This document shows, one piece after another, positions 1 through 8,013 of a stretch of 41,777 nt of DNA. The notes beneath the pieces are model-generated. The model saw only the letters and a list, made by a program, of their open reading frames with translations, ran no database searches and was not told the DNA's origin. The stretch comes from Acinetobacter sichuanensis. GTDB taxonomy: Bacteria; Pseudomonadota; Gammaproteobacteria; Pseudomonadales; Moraxellaceae. Within the stretch, counting starts at the first letter, position 1, and each line of letters begins with the position of its first letter. The position numbers and the translations under genes are program-made. Where the stretch lies: positions 1 through 41,777 of the forward strand of contig NZ_PYIX02000039.1 of the NCBI RefSeq assembly GCF_003024515.2, in the 5' to 3' direction.

Positions 1-54
1 TCTGTGGAATCTGTGGAATCTGTGGAATCTGTGGAATCTGTGGAATCTGTGGAA
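1..54 (+). repeat. 9-bp in-frame tandem repeat (tctgtggaa x6)
   Basis: Six perfect copies of tctgtggaa run from the first base and encode Ser-Val-Glu each time; a partial seventh (tctgta) follows. The array is cut by the window edge, so the copy number is a minimum. Confidence 0.95.
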
Positions 55-1194
55 TCTGTAGCTTTTACGTTATTAGAACTCGAAGATCAGCAACTTAATG
101 CTCAAGAATTACAAGCTGACCCGATGGTGATTGAATGGGAGCTTGAGAAAAATGAAGAGCAACACGCTACAAATATAACACCTGAAGTTGTTGAATTTAC
201 TGATGTGAGTACGCAAGAAATTCATGAAAGCCAAAATGAGGAACTTGAAACCTCTTTTAATATGATCAATGATGTTGAGGACGCTAAATCAGAAGATCAT
301 TTTTCTTTAGCTACAGCACCTTTGCCTGAATTAGATCAAAATCAGTTGCAACAGCAGGAAATGAGTGAAACACTGCAAATTGATCATGAAAATGACTCAA
401 CTCTCATCGAAACTGCGATTTCATCTGATATTTTGACTTTGGATCAAACACAAGATGAAATTGCTCAACAAAAAAATCAGCAACAATCGGTTGTTTATGC
501 AGATGATTCAGCAGATTTGCTTGAGCCACTCAGTCAAGAACATCAAAAGATAGATATAGAAGAACAACAAACATGTGATATTTCCGAAAAAATAGATTTA
601 GTGACAACAGAACATCAAATATTCACAGAACCAGAAGATTTAATTGAACAAAAAAATAGCATTCCAGTATTGCCTGAATCTCAAGATATTGATGAAAAGT
701 ATAGTAATTTTTCATTAAATAAAGCGATTAATTTGCATGATCAATCAAGTGAAGATAAAGAGCAAAAACAGGAACATTTAGAAGAGAATGATCAAAAAAT
801 ATCATCTACATCACAAAGCTCCCAAGCATTGGTGACTCATGAAAAAGTAGAGCAAGATTCACTTTTAGCAACTGAACCCGTAGATTCAAAAGTGGAGTTT
901 CAAGAAGAGCGAGAAGGATCCAGTTTTAAAGAAAACTCGATGTATTTAAATTTAAAAACACAAATATTATATGGAAAATGGAAACCCGTAAAAGAAAAGA
1001 AAGAGCATAAATTTTATATTAATCCATTATATGTGATTGGTGTGATTATTTTGTTATTAGGTACAAATGTTGCCTATCTAGCTTATGGTAAATATAAGAA
1101 GTATCAGCAAGAACAAGAGGTTAAGCTACATTTGTATAAATTGGAACAAGAAAAGAAAAATGCTGCACAAAAAAATGCTGCTTTAAGGAAGTAA
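1..1194 (+). CDS. Acidic Glu/Gln-rich single-TM protein, 5' partial
   Basis: I do not recognise this protein. The reading frame is open from base 1, so the true start lies upstream; the GTG at base 4 is only an internal Val of the repeat. The first 18 visible residues are six Ser-Val-Glu units encoded by a perfect 9-bp tandem repeat. About 300 residues follow that are very rich in Glu, Gln, Asp and Ser and look disordered. Near the C-terminus a basic stretch precedes one hydrophobic segment (about residues 343-363 of the visible part), followed by a short Lys/Gln/Glu-rich coiled-coil tail. This suggests a C-terminally anchored membrane protein with a long acidic domain. It converges on the LysR gene, with a shared terminator between them. 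Function unknown. Confidence 0.75.
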   Translation, partial: SVESVESVESVESVESVESVAFTLLELEDQQLNAQELQADPMVIEWELEKNEEQHATNITPEVVEFTDVSTQEIHESQNEELETSFNMINDVEDAKSEDHFSLATAPLPELDQNQLQQQEMSETLQIDHENDSTLIETAISSDILTLDQTQDEIAQQKNQQQSVVYADDSADLLEPLSQEHQKIDIEEQQTCDISEKIDLVTTEHQIFTEPEDLIEQKNSIPVLPESQDIDEKYSNFSLNKAINLHDQSSEDKEQKQEHLEENDQKISSTSQSSQALVTHEKVEQDSLLATEPVDSKVEFQEEREGSSFKENSMYLNLKTQILYGKWKPVKEKKEHKFYINPLYVIGVIILLLGTNVAYLAYGKYKKYQQEQEVKLHLYKLEQEKKNAAQKNAALRK

Positions 1195-1217
1195 TATTTT
1201 GGCAAAGTCTTTTAAAT

Positions 1218-1247
1218 AAAAACCGTGTACTTGAAGCCACGGTTTTT
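1218..1247. terminator. Bidirectional Rho-independent terminator
   Basis: A perfect 10-bp stem (aaaaaccgtg at 1218-1227, cacggttttt at 1238-1247) has a 10-nt loop and A/T tracts on both sides. It separates the convergent acidic membrane protein and LysR genes and can serve both strands. Confidence 0.85.
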
Positions 1248-1277
1248 ATATTGAGCATGCTTATGATCGTAAGGTTT

Positions 1278-2168
1278 TTATTTACCTGTTTGATTTTCGC
1301 AAAACTGTAAAAAAGAACGTAAACCAGGACCTTGATATTTTTGTCGGTGTACGAGCATATAGAGTGGGCGTGTTAATGTCCAAAATGGAGTATCTAAGAC
1401 AACGAGCTGCTGTTTTTCTAATAACGGATCAATCGCTAATTTAGAAATACATGATACACCTAAACCACCTGCTACAATTTTTAGAATAGCTTCATTATGC
1501 CCAAGCGTTAAACGTATATTGGCATCAGGAATATCTTGTAAGATGGCATTATCGAAGACTTCACGTGTACCTGAGCCTTCTTCACGTAAAATCCATTCTA
1601 CATGATAAAAATCTTCAGGCGTTAATGGTCGCTTTAACTGAGCTAAAGGATGGCTAGGAGCACAACATACAGCTAATTCATCATCACGCCAGTGAATACA
1701 TTGTAATTGTGGTAAATGACAAGAACCTTCGATCATCGCTAAATCAAGTTGGAATTGATTTACTGCTTCAATCATTTGGCGAGTATTACCTACTTGTAAC
1801 TGTAAATGAGCTTGTGGGCGAATTTGTAAAAAATCAGCCATTAAATCTGGCATCAAGTAGTCACTGATGGTGAGCGTTGCCCCAATACGTAAATCTATAC
1901 TTTGGAATTCACCTTTTGCAGCCTGTTCAAAAGCTTCGCAACGACCTAAAATTTCAAGTGCTTGCGGAAGAAGAAAACGACCTAAATCATTTAATTGTAA
2001 TCTTTTTCCAAGACGGTCAAATAGGGGAGCTCCGAGTCCATCCTCTAAGTCTGCCAAAGCCATGCTTGCAGCACTTTGAGTCAATCGAACTGCATCGCTG
2101 GCTTTGGTCACAGTGCCTTCTTGAGCGACTGCTACGAAAACAGCCAATTGGCGTAAAGTCATGCGCAT
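1278..2168 (-). CDS. LysR-family transcriptional regulator divergent from fpr (FinR/CysB-like)
   Basis: This is a full-length LysR regulator (296 aa). The N-terminal winged helix-turn-helix is clear (LRQLAVFVAVAQEGTVTKAS, then SAASMALADLEDGLGAPLFDR) and the C-terminal part is a periplasmic-binding-protein-like effector domain. Translation may begin at Met1 or at Met3 two codons later. It is transcribed divergently from the ferredoxin-NADP reductase gene. In Pseudomonas the LysR regulator FinR sits divergent from fprA and activates it under oxidative or sulfur-linked stress, so the same role is inferred here. The identification as a LysR protein is firm; the FinR assignment rests on gene context. 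Confidence 0.88.
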   Translation of the reverse strand: MRMTLRQLAVFVAVAQEGTVTKASDAVRLTQSAASMALADLEDGLGAPLFDRLGKRLQLNDLGRFLLPQALEILGRCEAFEQAAKGEFQSIDLRIGATLTISDYLMPDLMADFLQIRPQAHLQLQVGNTRQMIEAVNQFQLDLAMIEGSCHLPQLQCIHWRDDELAVCCAPSHPLAQLKRPLTPEDFYHVEWILREEGSGTREVFDNAILQDIPDANIRLTLGHNEAILKIVAGGLGVSCISKLAIDPLLEKQQLVVLDTPFWTLTRPLYMLVHRQKYQGPGLRSFLQFCENQTGK

Positions 2169-2336
2169 GTAGATAGCCTTAACATTAAACGTCTTTCATA
2201 TAAACTTTAGACCTTTTAATTTTCTCTTTTTAGAGGAAAAAAAGGAGGAGGATGAAAGAGGTCTATTTAAAATAAATATTAATAAATTATGTTGACATGC
2301 TACCATGAGCATAGTCATTCATGCCACGTTCAAATC
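2169..2336. promoter_or_regulatory. Divergent LysR/fpr promoter region
   Basis: This 168-bp AT-rich spacer must hold both divergent promoters. A perfect 7-bp inverted repeat (TAGACCT at 2208-2214, AGGTCTA at 2259-2265) with a 44-nt spacer and a purine-rich run between the arms are candidate regulator contacts, but such a repeat could occur by chance. A TTGACA at 2292-2297 could be an fpr -35 box; no good -10 box follows it. Confidence 0.4.
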
Positions 2337-3098
2337 ATGTCAATTGAAAAATTTAGCGTAGAAAAGGTTTTATCTGTACACCGTTGGACCAATACCTTAT
2401 TTAGTTTTACCATGACAAGACCTGCTCATTTCAAATTTACCGCAGGGCAGTTCGCCCGTATTGGGTTAAAAGTTGGAGATGATCTTGTTGTACGAGCATA
2501 TTCTGTTGTTTCTTCGCCTTTTGATGAAACCTTAGAATTTTTTTCTATTGTTGTGCCAGATGGTGCTTTTACCTCAAATTTACAGCATCTCGAAGTTGGG
2601 GATGAATTATATTTAGAAAAAGTTCCTTATGGTTTTTTAACCTTAGCACGTTATCAATTACCATTACCCAAAGATTTATGGTTATTAGGAACAGGAACAG
2701 GCTTAGCTCCATTTATTTCAATGTTACAAGACTTTGAAACTTGGTCAAAATATCAGTCAATTACCTTGGTATATAGTGTGCGTACAGCATCTGAACTTGC
2801 TTATGTAACACGTATTGAGGAAATTGCACAAACCTTTGGTGAAGGACATACAGGTTTTAAGTTTGTACCTATTATTACCCGTGACCCACAGGCAACTTTA
2901 CATGATCGCTTACCGATTTTAATTGAAAATGGTGAATTAGAAAAAACGGTTGGTTTAGCATTAAATCCTGAAACAACACATGTGATGTTATGTGGAAATC
3001 CACAGATGGTTGATGATACTAAAGATGCTTTAAAAGCACGTGGTTTAACCATGAATCGTCGTGGTGAAGGAAATATTGCAGTAGAAAATTACTGGTAA
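2337..3098 (+). CDS. fpr: Ferredoxin/flavodoxin-NADP(+) reductase
   Basis: This FAD enzyme moves electrons between NADPH and ferredoxin or flavodoxin, supporting Fe-S repair and redox stress defence in the cytoplasm. From the ATG at 2337 it is 253 aa, close to the roughly 258 aa of bacterial subclass FprA enzymes. The frame is open from 2289, but those 16 extra codons are His/Cys-rich and unlike the family, whose members begin with a short lead into ERVLSVHHW; here the matching segment is EKVLSVHRW. The FAD-binding RAYS motif is at residues 53-56, the NADP-binding GTGTGLAPF at 118-126, and a CGNP motif lies near the C-terminus. The C-terminus (NYW) is aromatic, as in other subclass members. 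No strong ribosome-binding site is visible before the chosen start. Confidence 0.93.
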   Translation: MSIEKFSVEKVLSVHRWTNTLFSFTMTRPAHFKFTAGQFARIGLKVGDDLVVRAYSVVSSPFDETLEFFSIVVPDGAFTSNLQHLEVGDELYLEKVPYGFLTLARYQLPLPKDLWLLGTGTGLAPFISMLQDFETWSKYQSITLVYSVRTASELAYVTRIEEIAQTFGEGHTGFKFVPIITRDPQATLHDRLPILIENGELEKTVGLALNPETTHVMLCGNPQMVDDTKDALKARGLTMNRRGEGNIAVENYW

Positions 3099-3127
3099 GT
3101 TGTTTCAGTATCAACATTTTTGATTAA

Positions 3128-3156
3128 AAAAATCCTCTATTGATTAGAGGATTTTT
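3128..3156. terminator. Bidirectional Rho-independent terminator
   Basis: A perfect 12-bp stem (aaaaatcctcta / tagaggattttt) with a 5-nt loop, A-tract on one side and T-tract on the other, lies between the convergent fpr and the 3158-3589 gene. Confidence 0.92.
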
Positions 3157-3157
3157 C

Positions 3158-3589
3158 TTAATGAACAAACATATCCATAAATTCACGTAGCTCATAAATT
3201 GCTGAGTCTAGATCTGTGCTGAGCCATGTTGGTTCAAAAAAACCTGAGTAAAACTCAAGACGCTCTGACGGGACAATAATTCGAATCGGACATTCTTCTT
3301 CGACTAAGCGCCAAGGAATAATGGGAACTTCTTGATCTAAAAAAGGTTCAATATTTCGAATATCTATAATCATCGCATTAATACAGTCAGGAAAAGGCAT
3401 GACTGACAATTCTTCTGTGCGACGACGAAAATACTCAAGGTCTCCCCATTTTAAAACATCACTAGGTTTATTGAATTCGATAATTCCAATGAAATGTTCA
3501 TCACGAGTGGTATGCAAAAAGCATTGATGAGTGACATCTGTGTCTAAATCGAGTGAGACACTTTGCCGTTGATAAGCCATATTTTCCAT
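3158..3589 (-). CDS. Conserved hypothetical cytoplasmic protein (143 aa)
   Basis: A soluble 143-residue protein with no signal peptide or membrane segment. It has alternating strand/helix character (for example HFIGIIEFNKP, INAMIIDIRNIEPF, ECPIRIIVPSERLEFYSGF) and an acidic C-terminal helix. Met1 or Met4 could be the start. I do not recognise a family; the size and fold pattern would suit a STAS-like or SpoIIAA-like domain, but that is a guess. It converges on fpr with a shared terminator, and nothing in the context points to a function. Confidence 0.7.
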   Translation of the reverse strand: MENMAYQRQSVSLDLDTDVTHQCFLHTTRDEHFIGIIEFNKPSDVLKWGDLEYFRRRTEELSVMPFPDCINAMIIDIRNIEPFLDQEVPIIPWRLVEEECPIRIIVPSERLEFYSGFFEPTWLSTDLDSAIYELREFMDMFVH

Positions 3590-3817
3590 AGCCCAATAAG
3601 AGGGTCGATATTATAGCTCAAATTAACTGCAAAAATTTTTAATTTCAAAATTTCATGATTCTCTATTTAATTCTCTTTATTTCAAAATAACAGTTATTAG
3701 TCTGATTAAATAATAAGCAAGACTAACTTACTAAGATATAAAATTTTTTACACAATACTACAATAGAGCTTGTTAGTATAAAAAAACACCAATCACGTTA
3801 ATAAGGGGGAGAAAACC

Positions 3818-4099
3818 ATGGTTCATGATTTTACTAAGCCACCCCATGTCGAGGGTGCAGAGGAAAAACAACAAAAAAGACGTTTACCCGTCTATATATT
3901 GATTATTGTTGGTATTTTTCTGGCAGCTCTGATTTTTTATATGTTTGCAGATATCAATCCTAAATCGGGAGAAATTCCTGCAAATCAGTCCATTCCTGCT
4001 GTAAGTGAACACGATTCAAATCGACAGCAAGATACTATTGCAACAGCAACCGATGAAACAGCAGAAGCAACTGCAACTGGAGCACGTGATTCTCAATAG
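3818..4099 (+). CDS. Small single-pass membrane protein (93 aa)
   Basis: A strong ribosome-binding site (aaggggga) precedes the ATG. The protein has a basic N-terminal stretch (KQQKRR), one hydrophobic segment at about residues 26-44, and then a Ser/Thr/Ala/Gln-rich, weakly acidic tail. That layout suits an inner-membrane protein with a periplasmic low-complexity tail. It lies 207 bp upstream of the five-repeat channel gene on the same strand. A second small protein of the same design lies just after the channel gene, so an accessory role is possible. No family recognised. Confidence 0.75.
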   Translation: MVHDFTKPPHVEGAEEKQQKRRLPVYILIIVGIFLAALIFYMFADINPKSGEIPANQSIPAVSEHDSNRQQDTIATATDETAEATATGARDSQ

Positions 4100-4112
4100 A
4101 GTCGCGTGGGTT

Positions 4113-4149
4113 TTATGTTGAGATGAAAATTTTTTTCATTTCAACATAA
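4113..4149. terminator. Long AT-rich hairpin, terminator-like
   Basis: A 17-bp stem with a single G-T wobble (4113-4129 against 4133-4149) and a 3-nt loop lies 14 bp after the small membrane protein. The T-run is inside the stem and loop rather than after it, so classic Rho-independent termination is uncertain; it could instead protect an mRNA end. Confidence 0.5.
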
Positions 4150-4306
4150 GCCAATATGTTGTTTAAGCATACATCTAAAAGTATCTGATATATAAATCAT
4201 TTTCATATATCTTAAATATTTTAGTCAGAAACATGACATAAAAAGATGACGCTATTCACAAGAAAATCATGATCTAAAACGAGCAAGATGAATAGAGGAC
4301 ATAACA

Positions 4307-5950
4307 ATGAATGAATATCTAGGTTCACGTGGTGGTCGTTTTGATGCCATGTATTATTGGGAACAATTCCAACCCATTATTGCTGCAATTGTAATTTTGT
4401 TGGTGGGTTGGATCCTTGCGCTAATTATTGCAGCAGGAATTAAGAAAATACTGACTAAATTAGGCACAAATCAAAAATTGTCTAATGCAACAGGACATCG
4501 CTCAAATATTGAAAATATAGTATCCAGAGTTGTTTTTTGGGTGGTCATGGTTATTGCCGTGATTGGTGCATTAAATGTACTGAATTTGAGTAGTATCAGC
4601 AGTCCTTTTAGCAACATGATTCAGCAATTCCTGTTGTTTATTCCTCAGCTTCTTGCTGCTATTGCAATTGGTTTTATTGGATGGATTGTGGCAAATTTGG
4701 TCAAAGTTGGGCTTAAAAACTTATTAGACCGCACACAACTTGATGAAAAACTAAGTGCAGAAGTTGGCGTCAGTCCAATTAGTCATAATATCGCAGATAT
4801 TGTTTACTGGCTGATTTTACTCTTATTTTTACCAATCGTATTGTCTATTTTAGGTTTGCAAGGGCTATTAATACCTGTGCAAAATATGCTGAATGAGGCA
4901 ATATCTTATTTACCAAATATCTTCATTGCTGGTGTGATTATTTTCGTGGGTTATATTTTAGCGAAAATTGTCCGCGGTATTGTTGAAGGCTTAAGTAATA
5001 GTTTAAATTTACAAGCGCAAGCAGAAAAAGTCGGTTTATTTAAAAATTCAGAGCAAGGTTTACCTAAGTTTTTAGGCTCTTTTGTCTTTGCTGTGGTCAT
5101 GATCACTTCATTGATTATTGCGTTTGAAGCGTTGGGAATTCAAGCAATTTCGCAACCTGCAACAGCTATGCTTGCTGAAATCATGTTTGCGATTCCACAT
5201 ATTATTGCAGCAGGGCTGATTTTAATCGTTGCTTATGTCGTTTCACGTTTTGTTGGACGTTTAGTAGCTGAACTGATTGCAGGTACAGGCGTTGACCAAA
5301 TCCCCGCTAAACTTGATATACAGCGCTTTTTAGGGGAAACCAAAGTTTCGTGTGTTGTGGGTTATCTGATTGTATTCTTTACGATGCTTTTTGCTGTATC
5401 AGAAGCAGCAAACCGTTTAGGATTTGACCAAATTAGTGACCTTATTGCGATGTTTATCCAGTTTGGTGCTGACATTTTACTGGGTGCTGTGATTCTTGTG
5501 ATCGGTTTCTGGCTTGCAAATGTTGTTGCAAATGTGGTGCAGCGTGGTGAATATAATAGTTCGCGTTGGCTTGGAAACTTAGTTCGTGTACTGATCATGG
5601 GCTTGGTGATTGCAATGGGACTTCGAGCAATGGGTATTGCTGATTCTATTGTGAATTTAGCATTTGGTTTAACTTTAGGTGCTGTTGCTGTTGCCTTTGC
5701 ACTTGCCTTTGGTTTAGGTGGGCGTCAACCAGCAGAACGTGTATTGACAGACCTCATTGATAAAGCTAAAAAAGAAGGAAATCAACCCAATCCTTTAGCA
5801 CAGAAAGCTGCGGAAAATGAGCATTCTGGATTAGTGACAGCAGATCAGGTGACTGCAGACTCTCCAATCGTTGAATCTGAATATCAAGCTCCTTTAGATC
5901 AGACATTTGATATAAAAACCGATCATCCGTTAAAAGATGACCCGAAATAA
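4307..5950 (+). CDS. Mechanosensitive-channel-like membrane protein with five ~90-residue repeats
   Basis: A 547-aa inner-membrane protein built of five tandem repeats beginning near residues 21, 112, 202, 296 and 386. Each starts with a 'conserved TM helix' (PF05552-type) of the form P-x-I-x-A-x-x-I-x-x-x-G-x-x-x-A, followed by a Lys/Arg-rich loop and a second hydrophobic helix, giving about ten or eleven TM helices. After the fifth repeat, residues 455-473 form an Ala/Gly-rich helix (GAVAVAFALAFGLGG) like the pore-lining TM3 of MscS. Only about 70 hydrophilic residues follow, so the large cytoplasmic cage domain of MscS is absent. A role in osmotic or membrane-tension response is inferred from family. 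The start follows a gaggac ribosome-binding site; a strong terminator lies downstream. Confidence 0.85.
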   Translation: MNEYLGSRGGRFDAMYYWEQFQPIIAAIVILLVGWILALIIAAGIKKILTKLGTNQKLSNATGHRSNIENIVSRVVFWVVMVIAVIGALNVLNLSSISSPFSNMIQQFLLFIPQLLAAIAIGFIGWIVANLVKVGLKNLLDRTQLDEKLSAEVGVSPISHNIADIVYWLILLLFLPIVLSILGLQGLLIPVQNMLNEAISYLPNIFIAGVIIFVGYILAKIVRGIVEGLSNSLNLQAQAEKVGLFKNSEQGLPKFLGSFVFAVVMITSLIIAFEALGIQAISQPATAMLAEIMFAIPHIIAAGLILIVAYVVSRFVGRLVAELIAGTGVDQIPAKLDIQRFLGETKVSCVVGYLIVFFTMLFAVSEAANRLGFDQISDLIAMFIQFGADILLGAVILVIGFWLANVVANVVQRGEYNSSRWLGNLVRVLIMGLVIAMGLRAMGIADSIVNLAFGLTLGAVAVAFALAFGLGGRQPAERVLTDLIDKAKKEGNQPNPLAQKAAENEHSGLVTADQVTADSPIVESEYQAPLDQTFDIKTDHPLKDDPK

Positions 5951-5965
5951 CCTGTAATTTATGAT

Positions 5966-6001
5966 AAAGATCGATCAGGATTTACTGGTCGATCTTTTTT
6001 A
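5966..6001 (+). terminator. Rho-independent terminator after the channel gene
   Basis: A 9-bp perfect stem (aaagatcga / tcgatcttt), extendable to 13 bp through one G-T wobble, is followed by a T-tract. Confidence 0.85.
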
Positions 6002-6036
6002 TTTAAATAATGAAAACATGAATGAGGAGAACCCAT

Positions 6037-6228
6037 ATGACAAAAAAGCAACCCAATAAGTTTATAGCTCCTATAGTGATTGCAGGTATTACCATTGGAT
6101 TTTTAGCCAGTGCTTATAAATTTGTTTTTGCAAAGCCAAAATCAGCAACAAAGCCAGATTTGGCAGCGCAAAAAGAGCTTTCTACAGAAACAGTAGAGCA
6201 AAATAGCTCAGATCATCAAACTCAGTAG
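6037..6228 (+). CDS. Small single-pass membrane protein (63 aa)
   Basis: The frame is open from an ATG at 6022, but the gaggaga ribosome-binding site at 6024-6030 overlaps that start and sits at the right distance from the ATG at 6037, which is therefore chosen. The product has a short basic N-terminus, one hydrophobic helix at about residues 9-31, then a Lys/Ala and Glu/Gln/Ser-rich tail. It lies just after the terminator of the channel gene. It resembles the 93-aa protein upstream of the channel in layout but not clearly in sequence. Function unknown. Confidence 0.7.
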   Translation: MTKKQPNKFIAPIVIAGITIGFLASAYKFVFAKPKSATKPDLAAQKELSTETVEQNSSDHQTQ

Positions 6229-6262
6229 TAAAATCGTGGGCTAATCTGCTTATGTAAAATGA

Positions 6263-7462
6263 TTAAACATATTCAGACGCGGCATGTGCAGATGCCCATG
6301 CCCATTGAAAATTAAAACCGCCTAAATGTCCTGTGACATCTAAAATTTCACCAATAAAAAATAAGCCTTTTTGTTTCTTACTTTCCATTGTCTTAGATGA
6401 AACCTCTGTGGTATCTACACCACCAAGAGTGACTTCAGCAGTACGATAACCTTCAGTTCCAGAAGGTTTGACTTCAAATTGATGCAGTTTTTGTGCAATA
6501 TTTTCCAGTTTTTCATCACTGAGCTGTGCAATTGCAGTTTCAGCGAATTCTGCCCAGATTAAGCTTTGTAATTCTAAAACAACACTTTTTGGCAGTAGTT
6601 CACTCAGCAAGGTACGAATGAGAACTTTTGGTTGACTTTGTTTCTTGGCTTTAAAAAATTCAAAAAGTTCTTTTGATGGTAAAAAGTCGATTTTGAAACT
6701 TTGCCCAACATCCCAATAATTCGATAATTGCAAAGAACTTGGACCACTTAAGCCTCGATGGGTAAATAATAAAGCTTCTGTGAAACTGTTTAATTCATTG
6801 GATAAGGTTGCTTCAACAGCATTGCCACTGAGGCGAGTTGTGACTTCTTTAAACTGGTCTGAAAATGTAAATGGCACTAAGCCTGCACGGGTTGGGTAAA
6901 TGTGATGCCCAAATTGTTTCGCAATTTTATAGCCAATATCTGAACCACCTAAAGTTGGAATCGACAAACCACCTGACGCGACCACAACCGATGTTGCCTC
7001 AAAGTAGCCAAGATTGGTTGCCACTTGAAAATGTTGTTCATCGATTGCAGTGACTGCTTTGACTTCACAACTGGTTTTGATGTCAACCAATTGAGTTTTT
7101 TCACACTCATTGAGTAACATCGCTAAAATTTCTTTAGCACCATTTAAAGTAAACAATTGCCCATGTTTGCGCTCTTCATAGTCAATGCCATATTCACAGA
7201 CCATTCCTATAAAGTCCCAATTGGTATAGCGCGTTAATGCTGAAATAACAAAATGGGGATTATGCGAAATGAAGTTTTCAGGCTCTACATAGAGGTTGGT
7301 AAAGTTACATTTACCACCGCCAGACATCAGGATTTTTTTACCGATTTTATTGGCTTTTTCCATGACCAAGACTTTACGACCACGTGCAGCCGCTTTTGCT
7401 GCTAGCATTAAACCAGAAGCACCAGCACCGAGAACAATGACATCGTATTGATTTGTAGACAT
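6263..7462 (-). CDS. NAD(P)/FAD-dependent oxidoreductase, HI0933/YhiN family
   Basis: A 399-aa flavoprotein of the HI0933/YhiN (BaiN-like) family. An N-terminal Rossmann FAD-binding motif (GAGASGLMLA with the acidic E after VLVM, residues 12-36) is followed by the family signature GKKILMSGGGKCNFTN at about 41-56. The C-terminus carries the second FAD-contact segment (GEILDVTGHLGGFNFQWAWAS). Length is typical. The physiological substrate of this family is poorly defined; annotations such as 'aminoacetone oxidase' are not well supported. Transcribed alone, convergent with the small protein at 6037-6228; no clear terminator is visible in the 34-bp gap. Confidence 0.92.
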   Translation of the reverse strand: MSTNQYDVIVLGAGASGLMLAAKAAARGRKVLVMEKANKIGKKILMSGGGKCNFTNLYVEPENFISHNPHFVISALTRYTNWDFIGMVCEYGIDYEERKHGQLFTLNGAKEILAMLLNECEKTQLVDIKTSCEVKAVTAIDEQHFQVATNLGYFEATSVVVASGGLSIPTLGGSDIGYKIAKQFGHHIYPTRAGLVPFTFSDQFKEVTTRLSGNAVEATLSNELNSFTEALLFTHRGLSGPSSLQLSNYWDVGQSFKIDFLPSKELFEFFKAKKQSQPKVLIRTLLSELLPKSVVLELQSLIWAEFAETAIAQLSDEKLENIAQKLHQFEVKPSGTEGYRTAEVTLGGVDTTEVSSKTMESKKQKGLFFIGEILDVTGHLGGFNFQWAWASAHAASEYV

Positions 7463-7650
7463 GGGAAACTCGTGAGGAAGGAAAGCAGGGCATTATAGAC
7501 AAAATGAGATGAAAATTCAGGTACTATAAGCAAGTAACTATAATTTAAATCGGTAAAGAAAAATTAAAAAATTGTATTTTGTAAGACAGCTTAAATGAAA
7601 CTTAAAAAAGAAATATAGTATAAATAATAGACATAAATAGAGGTAATAAA

Positions 7651-7989
7651 ATGAATAATTTAACAAAAACTGAAACCGAAATCGCAGCTTTAAAACAATA
7701 TAATCAAATCACTTATATTTTATATCTTGCAGGTTATCTCGTTGGTTTTACATGGCTTATTGCAATTATTATGAACTATGTGAAACGTGATGATATGCGT
7801 GGTACATGGTTAGAAAGCCATGTTAATTATCAAATTAAAACTTTTTGGATTAGTTTTGTCGGCTATATCGTTGGTGCGCTTTTAGCGATTGTAGTGATTG
7901 GATTTGTTATTCTATTGGCAGTTTTTATTTGGGATGCTTATCGTCTCATTAAAGGTCTGATCGCATTAAATGATAATAAACTGGTATAA
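7651..7989 (+). CDS. DUF4870-like small membrane protein (112 aa)
   Basis: Three hydrophobic segments (about residues 20-42, 64-80 and 82-100) with the pattern Y-x-L-Y-L-A-G, N-Y-V-K-R-D, and W-L-E-S-H-x-N-Y-Q-I-x-T-F-W. These match the Tic20/DUF4870-like family of small inner-membrane proteins. An aGAGGta ribosome-binding site precedes the ATG. The upstream 188-bp gap is AT-rich and must hold its promoter. Function of the family is unknown. Confidence 0.8.
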   Translation: MNNLTKTETEIAALKQYNQITYILYLAGYLVGFTWLIAIIMNYVKRDDMRGTWLESHVNYQIKTFWISFVGYIVGALLAIVVIGFVILLAVFIWDAYRLIKGLIALNDNKLV

Positions 7990-8013
7990 AGCTATAATCA
8001 TAGACAGTTTGGG

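Noticed and set aside
1..54. Short tandem repeats considered as a CRISPR or iteron array
   Set aside because: The units are 9 bp with no spacers and stay in a coding frame as Ser-Val-Glu, so this is a coding repeat.
2289..2336. Earlier ATG start for fpr
   Set aside because: The 16 extra residues are His/Cys-rich and unlike the family N-terminus. They would also overlap the TTGACA-like box at 2292.
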